A DNA stretch of 64,000 nucleotides from Paenibacillus humicus NBRC 102415 (GCF_004000905.1 NZ_BIMD01000004.1:1-64000); one strand, 5' to 3'; shown: positions 1 to 9,312, numbered from the stretch's first letter. Program-made: numbers and translations. The notes: generated from the letters alone by a model not told the origin.

Positions 1-142
1 ATCTTCGGCGACGTCGGAGGAGGTCGCGTCTCTGAGCAGCGAGCAGCTCGGCGTAAGCGAAGGGCTTGTGAATCTATCCTCCAAGCTGGAGGAAGTGTCG
101 CGTTCGCTGCAGAAATCTCTGGAGAGGTTCCGGACGGAATAG
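1..142 (+). CDS. Methyl-accepting chemotaxis protein, C-terminal end only
   Basis: The reading frame starting at base 2 is open from the window edge to a TAG at 140-142 and encodes about 46 residues. It has the usual end of a chemoreceptor signalling domain: an SSATSEEVASLSSEQ segment, then an amphipathic stretch rich in Leu, Glu, Lys and Ser (SSKLEEVSRSLQKSLERF). In this family this part is the end of the cytoplasmic helical hairpin that contacts CheA and CheW. The sensory half lies outside the window, so the ligand cannot be inferred. A purine-rich tract and a terminator follow. Confidence 0.7.
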   Translation, partial: SSATSEEVASLSSEQLGVSEGLVNLSSKLEEVSRSLQKSLERFRTE

Positions 143-152
143 GAACACGGCC

Positions 153-250
153 AAGCAAGAAGCAGAAGCAGAAGCAAGAAAGAAAAAGAAGCAAGAAAGA
201 AAAAGAAGCAGAAGCAGAAGAAGCAGAAGCAGAAGCAGAAGCAAGAAAGA
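153..250. repeat. Purine-rich GAAGCA/AAGAAA low-complexity tract
   Basis: About 100 bases consist almost only of A, G and isolated C, built from reiterated GAAGCA, GCAAGAAA and AAAAAGAA units. The tract lies between the chemoreceptor stop and a terminator hairpin. No frame through it has a ribosome site or convincing start, so it is read as a non-coding simple repeat in the 3' untranslated region. Confidence 0.75.
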
Positions 251-256
251 ACATGA

Positions 257-290
257 AGCCCCTTTGCCGAGAGCAAAGGGGCTTTGGCTT
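257..290 (+). terminator. Intrinsic terminator downstream of the chemoreceptor gene
   Basis: An 11-bp stem (AGCCCCTTTGC at 257-267 with its complement at 273-283) closes a 5-base loop and is followed by a T-rich tail. It rules out the long upstream extension of the next reading frame as its natural start. Confidence 0.8.
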
Positions 291-375
291 TGTTCGTTTT
301 CCTGCTGTTAGCCGAACGGTCGATGGGGAATGCTGGAATACAGAATCAATCGATTTGATATTCGGAGGCCATCCT

Positions 376-2211
376 ATGTCCGTACGCCGCTTGAGAACCG
401 CTGCTTGCTTGATTACGTTCGTCATGCTTGTATGCATGGCCCGCCTTGCCTGGATTGATCTCCTTCCTTCCCGACACGCTTCCGGCAGTCCGGCTGGCGG
501 GCAGCGCCGGCCCGCCGGCCCGCTGCAGCTGCACAGCCAAAGCCTCCGGCTTGATTCCGGGAGGGGAGACTTTCGCGACCGTTCGGGGCTGCCGCTGACG
601 GGCTTCTCCTACCGCTCGCTTGCGCTGTTCCCCTTGCCTTCATCGGCGAGCAGAGGAACGGGCAGAGATCTCTCCGTCCTCGCGCGGATCATGGGCATCG
701 GGAGGGAGGAGCTGACGAAGAAGCTGTCCGCCCTGAAGTCGCCTGAATTCTGGCAGGATGCCGGGTCGGGAATTCCGCGCCGGCTAAGCGCTGCGCAGGA
801 GCGGGAGCTGGCCGGCCTGCGGATCGAAGGGGTGGCGGTGCTGCCGTTTCGGGCGCGGTATCCGGAAGGGGAAAGCGGAATCCAGGCGATCGGTTATGTC
901 AGCGAAAATCCGGATCGGATTCGGGAATTGTACGCCAAGCAGCTGCAAAAGGGCAAGGCGGCCCTTTCCGATGTAACGGGTGGAGCGGGTCTGGAGCTGT
1001 CGCTGGATAAAGTGCTGAGAGGAACGGGTCCGTCCTACGCCCGATATTTCACGGACGGAGGAGGGGCTCCGCTCAAGGGGCTGGACATGACGCTCACGCG
1101 CCCGTCTACGCCTCTCTATCCGCTTCAAGCCGTCACCACCATCAGCCTTCCCTTGCAGCGGGAGCTGGAAAGGATGGCCCGTCTGGAAGGGCTCGCCAAA
1201 GGGGCTGTCGTCGTGCTGGATGTCCGCAATGCCGACATCGTTGCGATGGTATCGATGCCTTCCTTTGACCCGCTCAAGCTGGACGGCTCCCTGTCCGGGA
1301 CGGAAAATCACGGTGTCAAAGCGTTCACGCCGGGCTCGATCTTTAAATTGGTTACGGAAGCGGCGGCGCTGGAGGCAGGCGTGACGAGCGAGGGAGAGAG
1401 GTTTTTCTGTCCCGGCCAATATGGCCGTTACGGACTATCCTGCTGGAAAGAGGGGGGGCATGGACTCGTTACGCTTCGGCAAGGACTGGCGCAATCCTGC
1501 AATATCGTTTTTGCCGGGCTCGCCGAGCGGCTGACCCCCTCCCAGATCCGGATCACCGCAGACCGGCTCGGACTTGGCAAGAGGGTAGGCTGGAGCCTGG
1601 AGAACGGAGAAGCCGCAGGGCCCCTCAAGGGTCCGCTGCGGCTTCTGTGGGAAGAAGAATCGGGCCAAGTGTTCCGCCAAGGGGGAACGCCGGGCGAACG
1701 GTCGAGAGGCGAGCTTGCCCGGACGGGAATCGGCCAGCAGGATGTGCTGGCGTCCCCGCTTCAGGCGGCCAATCTGATGGTCACTCTTCTGCATGGCGGT
1801 CAGGTCCTCGAGCCGAGGCTGCTCCGGGAAATCCGATATGCGGACGGGCAGCTGCTGGCCCGGATGCCGGCCCATGAGCTGGAGTCGCCGTACGGACGCA
1901 TAACCCCGGCTACGGCGGCAGCTCTGCGCAAAGGCATGGAGGCGGTCGTAAGCGGAGGGACGGGACGTTCCCTGCAGCGCAGGTCCTGGCAGCTGGCCGG
2001 CAAGTCCGGGACAGCGGAGACAGGACGGCCCGGACAGGGCAACCATCAATGGTTCGCCGGCTACGGCCCTGTCCGCAGCCCCCGGTATGCCGTCGCGGTG
2101 CTGGCCGAGAACCGGCCGGAGGGCAGTCCGAATCAGGCGGCGAGGCTGTTCGGCAGCGTCATGGATGCGCTGGCTGCCTGGGAAGCCTCCGGCGCGGAGC
2201 GGCTGCCTTGA
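376..2211 (+). CDS. Class B penicillin-binding protein (peptidoglycan DD-transpeptidase)
   Basis: A 611-residue protein of the FtsI/SpoVD/PbpB type, which cross-links peptidoglycan stem peptides on the outer face of the membrane. Residues about 7-30 form one membrane anchor. A long N-terminal region precedes the transpeptidase domain, which carries all three active-site motifs: S-x-x-K (SIFK, nucleophile Ser321), S-x-N (SCN at 374) and KSGT at 543. No PASTA repeats follow, so it is shorter than typical SpoVD or PBP2x. The ATG at 376 is chosen because a CGGAGG ribosome site precedes it; the open frame begins earlier but runs through a terminator. It stands alone, so a vegetative or sporulation role cannot be decided from sequence. 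Confidence 0.88.
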   Translation: MSVRRLRTAACLITFVMLVCMARLAWIDLLPSRHASGSPAGGQRRPAGPLQLHSQSLRLDSGRGDFRDRSGLPLTGFSYRSLALFPLPSSASRGTGRDLSVLARIMGIGREELTKKLSALKSPEFWQDAGSGIPRRLSAAQERELAGLRIEGVAVLPFRARYPEGESGIQAIGYVSENPDRIRELYAKQLQKGKAALSDVTGGAGLELSLDKVLRGTGPSYARYFTDGGGAPLKGLDMTLTRPSTPLYPLQAVTTISLPLQRELERMARLEGLAKGAVVVLDVRNADIVAMVSMPSFDPLKLDGSLSGTENHGVKAFTPGSIFKLVTEAAALEAGVTSEGERFFCPGQYGRYGLSCWKEGGHGLVTLRQGLAQSCNIVFAGLAERLTPSQIRITADRLGLGKRVGWSLENGEAAGPLKGPLRLLWEEESGQVFRQGGTPGERSRGELARTGIGQQDVLASPLQAANLMVTLLHGGQVLEPRLLREIRYADGQLLARMPAHELESPYGRITPATAAALRKGMEAVVSGGTGRSLQRRSWQLAGKSGTAETGRPGQGNHQWFAGYGPVRSPRYAVAVLAENRPEGSPNQAARLFGSVMDALAAWEASGAERLP

Positions 2212-2334
2212 CGGGAATCGCTTGATATCGAGCCGAATTTCAATGGCCGAGCAAGGCCAAGCTAAGGCCAAGCTAAGAGCTTAACTTTAGGCCGAACTTT
2301 TTTTCCGGCGATTGTCGGGACTTCCCCGATAGTT

Positions 2335-3459
2335 TCACGCCTCTGCAGGCGGATCGGGCCTTCCATAGTCGGGCAGATCATATTCATCCTTGGGCGGAGT
2401 GATCCATCGCCTCAGATAGCCCTGATCGTACAACGCTTTGACAAGAATGAGAAGCACGGGCGAGAGGATGACGCCGGCGACGCCGAATAGCGACAGGGAG
2501 ATGACCATGAACGCCAGCATCGTGAAGGCGGAGACGCCGAGCGTATCTCCGGTAATGAGCGGCTCCAGAATCTGCCGGGCAAGCACGATGACGAGGAACA
2601 GGACGGTCAGCCAGATGGCCAGATTGAAATCCCCGACAGCCAGCAGATAGATGATCCAGGGAATGAATACCGTTCCGACTCCGAGGAGCGGCAGAATGTC
2701 GAACACAGCGGCAAGCACCGATATCGTGAGCGCGTTGTCGACTCCGAGCAGAAGGAGGGACACGAATACGACGAGGAAGGTGATGGAGATCAGCTTCATC
2801 TGCGCTTTCAAGTAAGCCGTAATGCCCGAGAAGACGTTGAGGCGCAGAAATTCGAACGCTTTCTTGAACGTCCGGGGCGTTTTGTCCCGGGCGATTTTTT
2901 TCCAGTCGCCGATCTCGATGCTGAGGAAATAAGCGAGTATGATTCCGACGATAAAGTTAAACATAAAGGCGGAGACCGAGGACAGGTATCCCGCCGCGCT
3001 GAAGAGGAAGCCTTTGGCTACTTTTTGTCCCCACAGGGTAAGGGAGTCGACGTATTCCTGCAGCTTGTCGACCGATCCCGGAGGCAGGGCTCCTACCTGC
3101 TCCTTGAGCCAATCCGATCCGGCATTGACCTTGGCGACGAGCATGCTCTGGTACTCCGGAAGCTTGTCCGCAAGCGCGGTGGCTTCCTTGACGACGATAT
3201 AGCCGGCTCCAAAGAACAGGCCGAGAACGAGCGCGGAGAAAATCAGGATGGAAACGGCCGAGGCCAGAGACTTTTTGATGCCGATCCGGTTCAAGGCTTT
3301 GGCCAATGGCTCGATGATGACGAAGATGAGCAGCGAGAGGAAGATCGGGGCTGCGATGGAATACAAAAAGCTGAATAATAGCATGATCAGGTAAACCGTG
3401 AGGACGATCAGGCCGATGTCGAAAGCCGTCCTCCAGTACTTGCGGTAAAAGGTCAGCAT
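2335..3459 (-). CDS. AI-2E family transporter (PerM-like membrane protein)
   Basis: A 374-residue polytopic membrane protein of the AI-2E/UPF0118 family. It starts with a basic segment and a long hydrophobic stretch, then a soluble helical region at about residues 80-140. A cluster of strongly hydrophobic segments follows, with the PLLGVG and GDTLGVS patterns usual in this family. Members include a quorum-signal exporter and sodium/proton antiporters, so the substrate is not predictable. The ATG at 3459 follows GGAGAAGGAGAAC on the minus strand; the frame is open upstream, but that part has no ribosome site and reads as an antisense shadow of the deacetylase gene. It is divergent from the deacetylase, with about 190 bp between the starts. 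Confidence 0.85.
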   Translation of the reverse strand: MLTFYRKYWRTAFDIGLIVLTVYLIMLLFSFLYSIAAPIFLSLLIFVIIEPLAKALNRIGIKKSLASAVSILIFSALVLGLFFGAGYIVVKEATALADKLPEYQSMLVAKVNAGSDWLKEQVGALPPGSVDKLQEYVDSLTLWGQKVAKGFLFSAAGYLSSVSAFMFNFIVGIILAYFLSIEIGDWKKIARDKTPRTFKKAFEFLRLNVFSGITAYLKAQMKLISITFLVVFVSLLLLGVDNALTISVLAAVFDILPLLGVGTVFIPWIIYLLAVGDFNLAIWLTVLFLVIVLARQILEPLITGDTLGVSAFTMLAFMVISLSLFGVAGVILSPVLLILVKALYDQGYLRRWITPPKDEYDLPDYGRPDPPAEA

Positions 3460-3648
3460 GCTGTCTAGTTCTCCTTCTCCAGATATCGGTGTACGAGCAT
3501 ATTTCTGTCTGTATTGTACTATAGTTTTAGAGATGATAGGCTTTTTTTGCCCGTGGACTATGGTACAATGGATGTTGACTTCAATGGACTTCCGGAGGGC
3601 TTGTGTCCGGAATCGACAGAATACAGAGAATATGGTGGGGAAAAGAAC

Positions 3649-5088
3649 ATGGAGAATTTGCTTGTCTGGGGATTCTACTTTTTGACGCTGTATGCTTTTC
3701 TCCCGGGGCTGGTCAGCCGCATGTTCGGATTCCGAGTGTTCAAAAAAGGCCTCACGGAACGGGAGATCGCCTTGACGTTCGATGACGGGCCCGATCCCGT
3801 TTATACGCCCAAGCTTCTCGATTTGCTCGCCAGGCACGGAGCCAAGGCGACTTTTTTTGTCGTCGGATCCCATGCGGAGAGACACCCGGAGCTTCTTCAG
3901 CGCATGCGGGACGAAGGGCATACGATCGGAATCCACAACTATGTGCACAAGACCAACTGGCTGATGAGGCCTGCTACGGTGAGAAAGCAGATACAACGGA
4001 CGGCGGAGATCATCGAAGCGGCAGCCGGGCTGAAGCCGGCCTACTACCGCCCGCCGTGGGGAATTGTGAACCTGTTCGATTTCTCCAAAAAAGGCCAGTA
4101 TAAAATCGTGCTCTGGTCCGGCATCTTCGGCGACTGGAAAGCCCACGATAATGCCGATCGGCTCACGGAACGGCTGCTCAAGAAGCTGAGGCCGGGCGAG
4201 GTGGTGCTGCTGCACGACTGCGGGCTCACTCTAGGCGCGGATGCGGAAGCCCCGGCGCAAATGCTGGAGGCGCTGACCGTTTACCTGGAGGAAGGAAGCC
4301 GTCGAGGCTTCCGATTTGTCGGAATCGAGGAGATGATGGCGATCACGGACAAGGCCAAGGAAGCGAGGCCGGGCCTGATCGGACGGGCGGCGGCATGGAC
4401 ATGGCTGCAGTACGAGAAGCTGTTCCACCTCGCATTCCGGCTGAAGGCCGTTCGGGGCTCGGGAGACAGGACGGTCTTCTACTACCGCAAGACGACGTAC
4501 AACGGTCCCGAGGTGGAGCTGAAGGAAGGCGCGGTCATCCGCAAAGGCGACTCCGTCGCCGAGATTCATCTCGACAACGACATGCTGCGCAGGGTATCGG
4601 GACGCTCGGCCTCCCCCATGGCCGTCATCATCCACTTGATCCGAGAGATGGAGACGGCGCTTCCCGCCTTGTCGAGGCAGGTTCTGAACGATCCTGAAAC
4701 GAGCTCCGTCAAGGCTATTTATGGCGTCACCATGATCCATAGGGGAACCGACAGGCTCGGGTTCCAGGTATTCGACCTTCCTGAGAATTTATTTGCCAAA
4801 GCATCCCGAATTTATCTTCGTATTCTGTTCCGGGTTCTCACGGCAAGGCCGAAGAAAAAAGCCGCCGGCCGCAAAGGCAAGGCAAGAGACAAAAAGCCGA
4901 TGACACCGCGCATGCTGCTGATGTCGCGCGAGGATATACTGCGGCATGCCGCCCGGACGCCATCCTCTTCCCGCGATGCGGACAGCCCGCAAACGGCCAG
5001 GCAGCCGAAGGGCTCCGCGGCTGTTCCGGCCGCCGAGCCGGGAGCCTCGGTCGAGCCGGTCGCGAGCGGAAGCCCGAGCGCTTCCTGA
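3649..5088 (+). CDS. Polysaccharide deacetylase with C-terminal YkoP-like extension
   Basis: A 479-residue protein with an N-terminal hydrophobic segment and a NodB-type carbohydrate esterase 4 domain. Visible motifs are TFDDGPDP (catalytic and metal-binding Asp pair), HNYVHKT (the H-x3-H metal ligands, slightly atypical) and YRPPWG. Such enzymes remove acetyl groups from peptidoglycan or chitin-like polymers outside the membrane. The second half (about 230-400) is a separate domain containing YNGPEVELKEG and resembles Bacillus YkoP. The tail is Lys/Ala/Pro/Ser rich and probably disordered. The ATG at 3649 has GGTGGGG upstream. A terminator at 5110 ends this single-gene unit. Confidence 0.85.
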   Translation: MENLLVWGFYFLTLYAFLPGLVSRMFGFRVFKKGLTEREIALTFDDGPDPVYTPKLLDLLARHGAKATFFVVGSHAERHPELLQRMRDEGHTIGIHNYVHKTNWLMRPATVRKQIQRTAEIIEAAAGLKPAYYRPPWGIVNLFDFSKKGQYKIVLWSGIFGDWKAHDNADRLTERLLKKLRPGEVVLLHDCGLTLGADAEAPAQMLEALTVYLEEGSRRGFRFVGIEEMMAITDKAKEARPGLIGRAAAWTWLQYEKLFHLAFRLKAVRGSGDRTVFYYRKTTYNGPEVELKEGAVIRKGDSVAEIHLDNDMLRRVSGRSASPMAVIIHLIREMETALPALSRQVLNDPETSSVKAIYGVTMIHRGTDRLGFQVFDLPENLFAKASRIYLRILFRVLTARPKKKAAGRKGKARDKKPMTPRMLLMSREDILRHAARTPSSSRDADSPQTARQPKGSAAVPAAEPGASVEPVASGSPSAS

Positions 5089-5109
5089 AGCTCGGCTCAT
5101 TGGGCCGGC

Positions 5110-5157
5110 AAGACTGCTTTTCGGAGCGCAGCTCTCTCCGTGAAGCAGTCTTTTTTT
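5110..5157 (+). terminator. Terminator of the deacetylase gene
   Basis: AAGACTGCTT at 5110-5119 pairs with AAGCAGTCTT at 5143-5152 around an internal GGAG/CTCC hairpin, and seven Ts follow. Confidence 0.85.
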
Positions 5158-5228
5158 GTGTCCTTAATCCATTGGACTTTCGGGCGGGAAAGGCTCTATG
5201 ATGGGAGAAGCGGGAAGGAGAGGAAACA

Positions 5229-5807
5229 ATGAGCGAAACGGCTTGGGAGGAGCAGCTCCTCCAACGGATAGCGGCGAAGGACAGCGATGCTCTCGAGCAG
5301 CTGTATGATCGATACGAGCGGCCCGTATACTCCTTTGTCTACCGCATCGTCGGAGACGTCATGGCGGCGGAGGAGATCGTGCAGGAACTTTTTTTCAAAG
5401 TATGGAATCATGCCGATTCATTTGACATGAACCAGCGCACCGGCAAAGTGAGCACCTGGATATTCACGCTGGCCCGCAACCTCTCCATCGACTGGATCCG
5501 CAAGCGCGACCGCCGTCCGGCGGCGTCGGGGTCCGAGGAGGACTGGCAGGGGGTCAAGGACCCGGAGACGACGGAGCAGGCCGCGATGGACAGGCTCATG
5601 GCGGAGCATGTGAAGGAAGCGCTGGCGGAGCTGAACGAGGAGCAGAAACGGGTGCTGGAGTGGGTTTATTACGGGGGATACACGCAGCAGGAAATTTCCG
5701 AGCTGCATCATATTCCGCTGGGCACCGTCAAAAGCCGGGTCCGGCTTGCGCTTAGGCAGCTGCGCAAAAGTCTCGGGGAAGTCTGGAGAGAGGGGGTTCG
5801 ATCATGA
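5229..5807 (+). CDS. ECF-type RNA polymerase sigma factor
   Basis: A 192-residue sigma-70 family protein of extracytoplasmic-function size. Region 2 (about residues 20-95) has LYDRYERPVYSFVYRIVGD and the region 2.4 helix STWIFTLARNLSIDWIRKR. Region 4 (about 130-185) has the helix-turn-helix YTQQEISELHHIPLGTVKSR. It directs core polymerase to a small regulon, normally held off by a membrane anti-sigma factor. Its stop overlaps the next gene's start by four bases (ATGA), and that gene encodes a zinc-finger anti-sigma factor, so the two are translationally coupled. The ATG follows GGAGAGGAAAC. The type is the one paired with RskA-like proteins. Confidence 0.9.
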   Translation: MSETAWEEQLLQRIAAKDSDALEQLYDRYERPVYSFVYRIVGDVMAAEEIVQELFFKVWNHADSFDMNQRTGKVSTWIFTLARNLSIDWIRKRDRRPAASGSEEDWQGVKDPETTEQAAMDRLMAEHVKEALAELNEEQKRVLEWVYYGGYTQQEISELHHIPLGTVKSRVRLALRQLRKSLGEVWREGVRS

Positions 5808-6766
5808 CAAGCCAGCCATATCAGCCGCATGGCAAAAACACGGAATGCGACAATGTGGAGCTGTACGCGGCAGGAGCGCTTGACGCCGCCGAGCGCGCCG
5901 CATTCGAAGAGCATCTGGAACAGTGCGCTGAATGCGGCGCGGAGCTGCAGGAGCTGCGGAAGCTGATGAATCTGCTGCCGCTGGCGGTCGATCCGGTCGA
6001 GCCTCCCGAGGGAATGAAGAAACGAGTGCTGGGAGCGGTGCTCGGCCGAAGCGGCGCTCAGGAGCCGGGCTTGGGAAGGCAAGTCGATGCAGCCAGGGCG
6101 GAGGTCGATAGTCCTGATGAGGAGGCTTCCGGGCGCCGGCGGACTGAAGCTGGTTCCGCAAGCAAGAGGAGCGCGGACGCAGGCTCAGCGGCTTGGACTT
6201 CGAACGCCGGAAGCGGCAGAAGGACCGCTGCAGCCGGCGGACGCAGGCCGCGCCTGGTGGCGCTTCTGGCCGGAGCGGCAGCGGTCATGCTGCTTGTCTG
6301 CGGCACCCTCGCCCAGCGCATGGACAGCCTCAGCAAAAGGAATGAGCTGCTTTCGGGCGAACTTGAGGCGGCCAAGCAGAATCTGGTGCAGGCCCAGTCG
6401 GAGCTGCAGGAAGTAATGAAGCCGTCGGCCGACGCGGCGGTGAGCCAGATCATCTCGCTCAAGCCGGTCAAGAATATGGTCGCCAAAGGGCAGGCCTACA
6501 TCGTCGTGGATGCCAAGGGCACGCACTTGATCGTGCAGGCCAGCAAGCTTCCGGCGCTTAAGGACAGCCAGGCTTTCCAGGTATGGCTCATCAAGGGCGA
6601 CAAGCCTGTGAATGCGGGCACGTTCAAGCCGGTGAACGGCTCCGGCGCCATTACGTTCACCTTCCAGCCGGATTCCTTCGATCAGGTGGCGATCACGCTG
6701 GAGCCGGATGCGTTCGGCACCGCGCCGCGCGGCACGATGGTCATGGCCGGAGGCTTGAAAGCTTGA
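5804..6766 (+). CDS. Membrane anti-sigma factor, zinc-finger/RskA type
   Basis: A 320-residue single-pass membrane protein that should bind and inhibit the sigma factor encoded just upstream. The N-terminal cytoplasmic part has the anti-sigma zinc signature H-x3-C-x2-C (HLEQCAEC) at about residues 38-45. A low-complexity Ala/Gly/Ser/Arg linker follows, then a transmembrane segment near 145-165 (LVALLAGAAAVMLLVCGTLA). A short coiled coil leads into an extracytoplasmic RskA-like domain containing QAFQVWLIKGDKPVNAGTF. Proteolysis of such proteins frees the sigma factor, but the signal is not evident here. The ATG at 5804 overlaps the sigma stop. Confidence 0.88.
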   Translation: MTSQPYQPHGKNTECDNVELYAAGALDAAERAAFEEHLEQCAECGAELQELRKLMNLLPLAVDPVEPPEGMKKRVLGAVLGRSGAQEPGLGRQVDAARAEVDSPDEEASGRRRTEAGSASKRSADAGSAAWTSNAGSGRRTAAAGGRRPRLVALLAGAAAVMLLVCGTLAQRMDSLSKRNELLSGELEAAKQNLVQAQSELQEVMKPSADAAVSQIISLKPVKNMVAKGQAYIVVDAKGTHLIVQASKLPALKDSQAFQVWLIKGDKPVNAGTFKPVNGSGAITFTFQPDSFDQVAITLEPDAFGTAPRGTMVMAGGLKA

Positions 6767-6791
6767 TCTGCACCATGGAAACGGAACGAAA

Positions 6792-6826
6792 AACAATCCC
6801 CCTGCGGCAAGCGCAGGGGGATTGTT
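6792..6826. terminator. Bidirectional terminator between anti-sigma gene and ilvD
   Basis: A 14-bp stem, AACAATCCCCCTGC with its complement, closes a short loop between convergent genes. It is flanked by A-rich sequence on the left and T-containing sequence on the right, so it can serve both strands. Confidence 0.8.
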
Positions 6827-6841
6827 CGGTTATGGCTTGAA

Positions 6842-8527
6842 TTAGATTCTCATGACGCCGCCGGTGCTGGCGGAAGTAACCAGATGGGAGTAGCGGGCGA
6901 GGTAGCCGCGCTTGATCTTCGGCTCGAAGCCGGCCCATTCGGCGCGGCGCTTGGCCATTTCCTCGTCGCTGATCTCCAGCTGGATCGTCCGGTTGTTCAT
7001 GTCCAGCTCGATGATGTCGCCGTCGTTGACGAAGGCGAGAGGGCCGCCGTCGGCTGCTTCAGGCGAGATATGGCCGATGCTGATGCCGCGCGAAGCGCCG
7101 GAGAAGCGGCCGTCGGTGATGAGGCCGACCTTGGCTCCGAGTCCCATGCCCACGATCTGGGATGTAGGGGCGAGCATTTCCGGCATGCCGGGACCGCCCT
7201 TCGGTCCTTCGTAGCGGATGACCACGACATGGCCTTCCTTGACGAGACCTTTGCTCAACCCTTCCAGAACCGCGTCCTGGGAGTCGAAGCAGATGGCCGG
7301 TCCGCGGTGGTAGCCGCCGACGGATTTGTCTACGGCGCCGACCTTGATGATCGCGCCGTCCGGCGCCAGGTTGCCGAAGAGGACGGCCAGGCCGCCGCGC
7401 TCGGAATGCGGGTCGTCGATCGGACGGACGACGTCGCGGCGCTTCACTTCCGTATTCTCGACGTTCTCGCGGATCGTCTTGCCGGTGACGGTGATGCATT
7501 CCGTGTGAAGCGCGCCTTCCTTCTTGAGCAGCTCGTTCAGAACGGCGCTTACGCCGCCGGCGTCATGCACGTCCTCCATGTGGAGGTCGGAGGCAGGGGC
7601 CAGCTTGGACAGATGCGGCACGCGGTTGGCGACCTCGTTGATGCGGGCGATCGGGTAGTCGATGCCGGCTTCATGGGCGATGGCGAGCGTGTGCAGAACG
7701 GTGTTGGTGGAGCCCCCCATGGCCATATCCAGCGCGAAGGCGTTGTCGATGGCTTCGGCGGTTACGATATCGCGCGGACGCAGATCGAGCTCGATCAGCT
7801 TCATGAGCTGGCGGGCGGATTCGCGGACGAAATCCTTGCGCTCCGGCGAGACGGCGAGAATGGAGCCGTTGCCTGGAAGAGCGATTCCGAGCGCCTCGGC
7901 GAGGCAGTTCATGGAGTTGGCCGTGAACATGCCGGAACAGGAGCCGCATGTCGGACAGCCGAACTGCTCCAGCTCGGTCAGGCCGACCTCGTCGATCTTG
8001 CCGGCCATGAACTGGCCGACTCCCTCGAATACGCTCGTCAGGGAAATCGCGCGTCCATCGCTGGTGCGTCCGGCCTTCATCGGGCCGCCGCTCACCATGA
8101 TGGACGGGATGTTGACGCGCAGCATGCCCATCATCATGCCAGGGGTGATCTTGTCGCAGTTGGGGATGCATACCATGCCGTCGAACCAGTGCGCGTTGAC
8201 GACCGTCTCGACGGAGTCGGCGATGATCTCGCGGCTGGCGAGCGAGTAGCGCATGCCGATGTGGCCCATAGCGATGCCGTCGTCGACGCCGATCGTGTTG
8301 AACTCGAACGGCACGCCGCCGGCTTCGCGGATCGCTTCCTTGACGACTTTGCCGAACTCTTGGAGATGCACGTGGCCTGGAATAATATCGATGTAGGAAT
8401 TGCAGACGGCGATGAACGGCTTGTCGAAATCTTCTTCCTTGACGCCGGCGGCGCGCAGCAGGCTGCGGTGCGGAGCGCGGTCGAAGCCCTTCTTGATCAT
8501 ATCGGAACGCATTTTCTTCGGTGCCAT
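6842..8527 (-). CDS. ilvD: Dihydroxy-acid dehydratase
   Basis: A 561-residue protein of full family length. It dehydrates 2,3-dihydroxy-3-methylbutanoate and its methylpentanoate homologue to the 2-keto acids in valine and isoleucine synthesis, in the cytosol. The iron-sulphur cysteines are visible in NCDKITPG (Cys124) and CPTCGSCSG (191-197), and GGPGMPEM and GRFSGASRG are family landmarks. The ATG at 8527 is preceded by GGGAGGG; an in-frame start eight codons upstream lacks a ribosome site. It stands alone rather than in an ilv-leu operon, and no T-box leader is seen upstream. Confidence 0.95.
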   Translation of the reverse strand: MAPKKMRSDMIKKGFDRAPHRSLLRAAGVKEEDFDKPFIAVCNSYIDIIPGHVHLQEFGKVVKEAIREAGGVPFEFNTIGVDDGIAMGHIGMRYSLASREIIADSVETVVNAHWFDGMVCIPNCDKITPGMMMGMLRVNIPSIMVSGGPMKAGRTSDGRAISLTSVFEGVGQFMAGKIDEVGLTELEQFGCPTCGSCSGMFTANSMNCLAEALGIALPGNGSILAVSPERKDFVRESARQLMKLIELDLRPRDIVTAEAIDNAFALDMAMGGSTNTVLHTLAIAHEAGIDYPIARINEVANRVPHLSKLAPASDLHMEDVHDAGGVSAVLNELLKKEGALHTECITVTGKTIRENVENTEVKRRDVVRPIDDPHSERGGLAVLFGNLAPDGAIIKVGAVDKSVGGYHRGPAICFDSQDAVLEGLSKGLVKEGHVVVIRYEGPKGGPGMPEMLAPTSQIVGMGLGAKVGLITDGRFSGASRGISIGHISPEAADGGPLAFVNDGDIIELDMNNRTIQLEISDEEMAKRRAEWAGFEPKIKRGYLARYSHLVTSASTGGVMRI

Positions 8528-8728
8528 GACTGTCCCTCCCAGGAATAACATCGTTCTATGATTCTACCATAGTAGGGAAGGCTTGACTACAGATTGCCGC
8601 ATTGATGCTTCGCTTCGATGATGCGGCCGCAAAATGAAGAACATGCCTCGGTTTTTACCGGCCGAAAGCGGTTTAATATCAATCAGAGCCTTTCATTCCG
8701 TCCATTGCCAAAGGAGGCAAACCCATCC

Positions 8729-9235
8729 ATGAGTCCCATTCACCGTTTCTTCGTCCGTCCAGCATCCCCCGGCGTCCGCAAGCTGAAGCCGGCCGCCGCA
8801 ATCGCAGCGGCCGCTCTTGTTGCCGGAGCAGGACTGCTGGCTCCCGCTCAAGCCGAGGCGGCAAAGGATCTGCCGAAAATTTTAATTAATGGCATCAGCT
8901 ACGACATGAACCATGATCCGGTCATCGAGAAAGGCAGAACCCTCGTCCCGCTCCGCGGCGTGTTCGAAGCGATGGGCGCTCAGGTGGACTGGAACCAGTT
9001 CGACCAGAGCATCAAGGCGACGAAAGGGACGATGACGATCGAGCTGACCGTCAACAAGACGGCGGCCTCCATCAACGGCAACAAGGTCGAGCTGGACGTG
9101 CCGGCGCGCAACCTGAGCGGGGCGACGATGGTGCCGCTGCGGTTCGTATCCGAGTCGCTCGGCGCCTATTGCTGGTACAACCCGGACCAGAATCTGATCA
9201 ACATTACGGATAAGGCGGCCAGCGACAAGAGCTGA
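8729..9235 (+). CDS. Secreted protein with copper amine oxidase N-terminal-like domain
   Basis: A 168-residue exported protein. A signal peptide covers about residues 1-45 (basic start, AAAIAAAALVAGAGLLAPAQA core, cleavage near AEA). The mature part contains the Copper-amine-oxidase-N type repeat, recognised by GRTLVPLRGVFEAMGAQVDW and, later, ATMVPLRFVSESLGA. This domain is frequent in Paenibacillus envelope proteins and has no proven enzymatic role; no catalytic amine oxidase part is present. The ATG at 8729 follows AAAGGAGG with 12-base spacing. Function is unknown beyond cell-surface location. Confidence 0.8.
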   Translation: MSPIHRFFVRPASPGVRKLKPAAAIAAAALVAGAGLLAPAQAEAAKDLPKILINGISYDMNHDPVIEKGRTLVPLRGVFEAMGAQVDWNQFDQSIKATKGTMTIELTVNKTAASINGNKVELDVPARNLSGATMVPLRFVSESLGAYCWYNPDQNLINITDKAASDKS

Positions 9236-9267
9236 TCTCCTTCCCCGCATCCGCGGCCGTATGGAGA

Positions 9268-9303
9268 ACCCCGTCCCTGCATGGCGCAGGAGCGGGGTCT
9301 TTC
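9268..9303 (+). terminator. Terminator after the secreted repeat protein
   Basis: ACCCCG and CCTGC pair with GCAGG and CGGGGT around a short loop, and a T-rich stretch follows. Confidence 0.7.
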
Positions 9304-9312
9304 TGCTGCATG

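Noticed and set aside
253-375. 41-codon N-terminal extension of the penicillin-binding protein frame
   Set aside because: It runs through a strong terminator hairpin and has no ribosome site; the ATG at 376 has CGGAGG and starts just before the membrane anchor.
3460-3648. TACAAT at 3564-3569 as promoter of the deacetylase gene
   Set aside because: No acceptable -35 at 16-18 bases; left unassigned.
6884-8548. Long plus-strand open frame opposite ilvD
   Set aside because: It is the antisense shadow of a full-length, motif-complete ilvD gene, common in GC-rich DNA.
8528-8728. Possible T-box leader for ilvD
   Set aside because: The region is short and no T-box sequence or specifier-loop structure was found.
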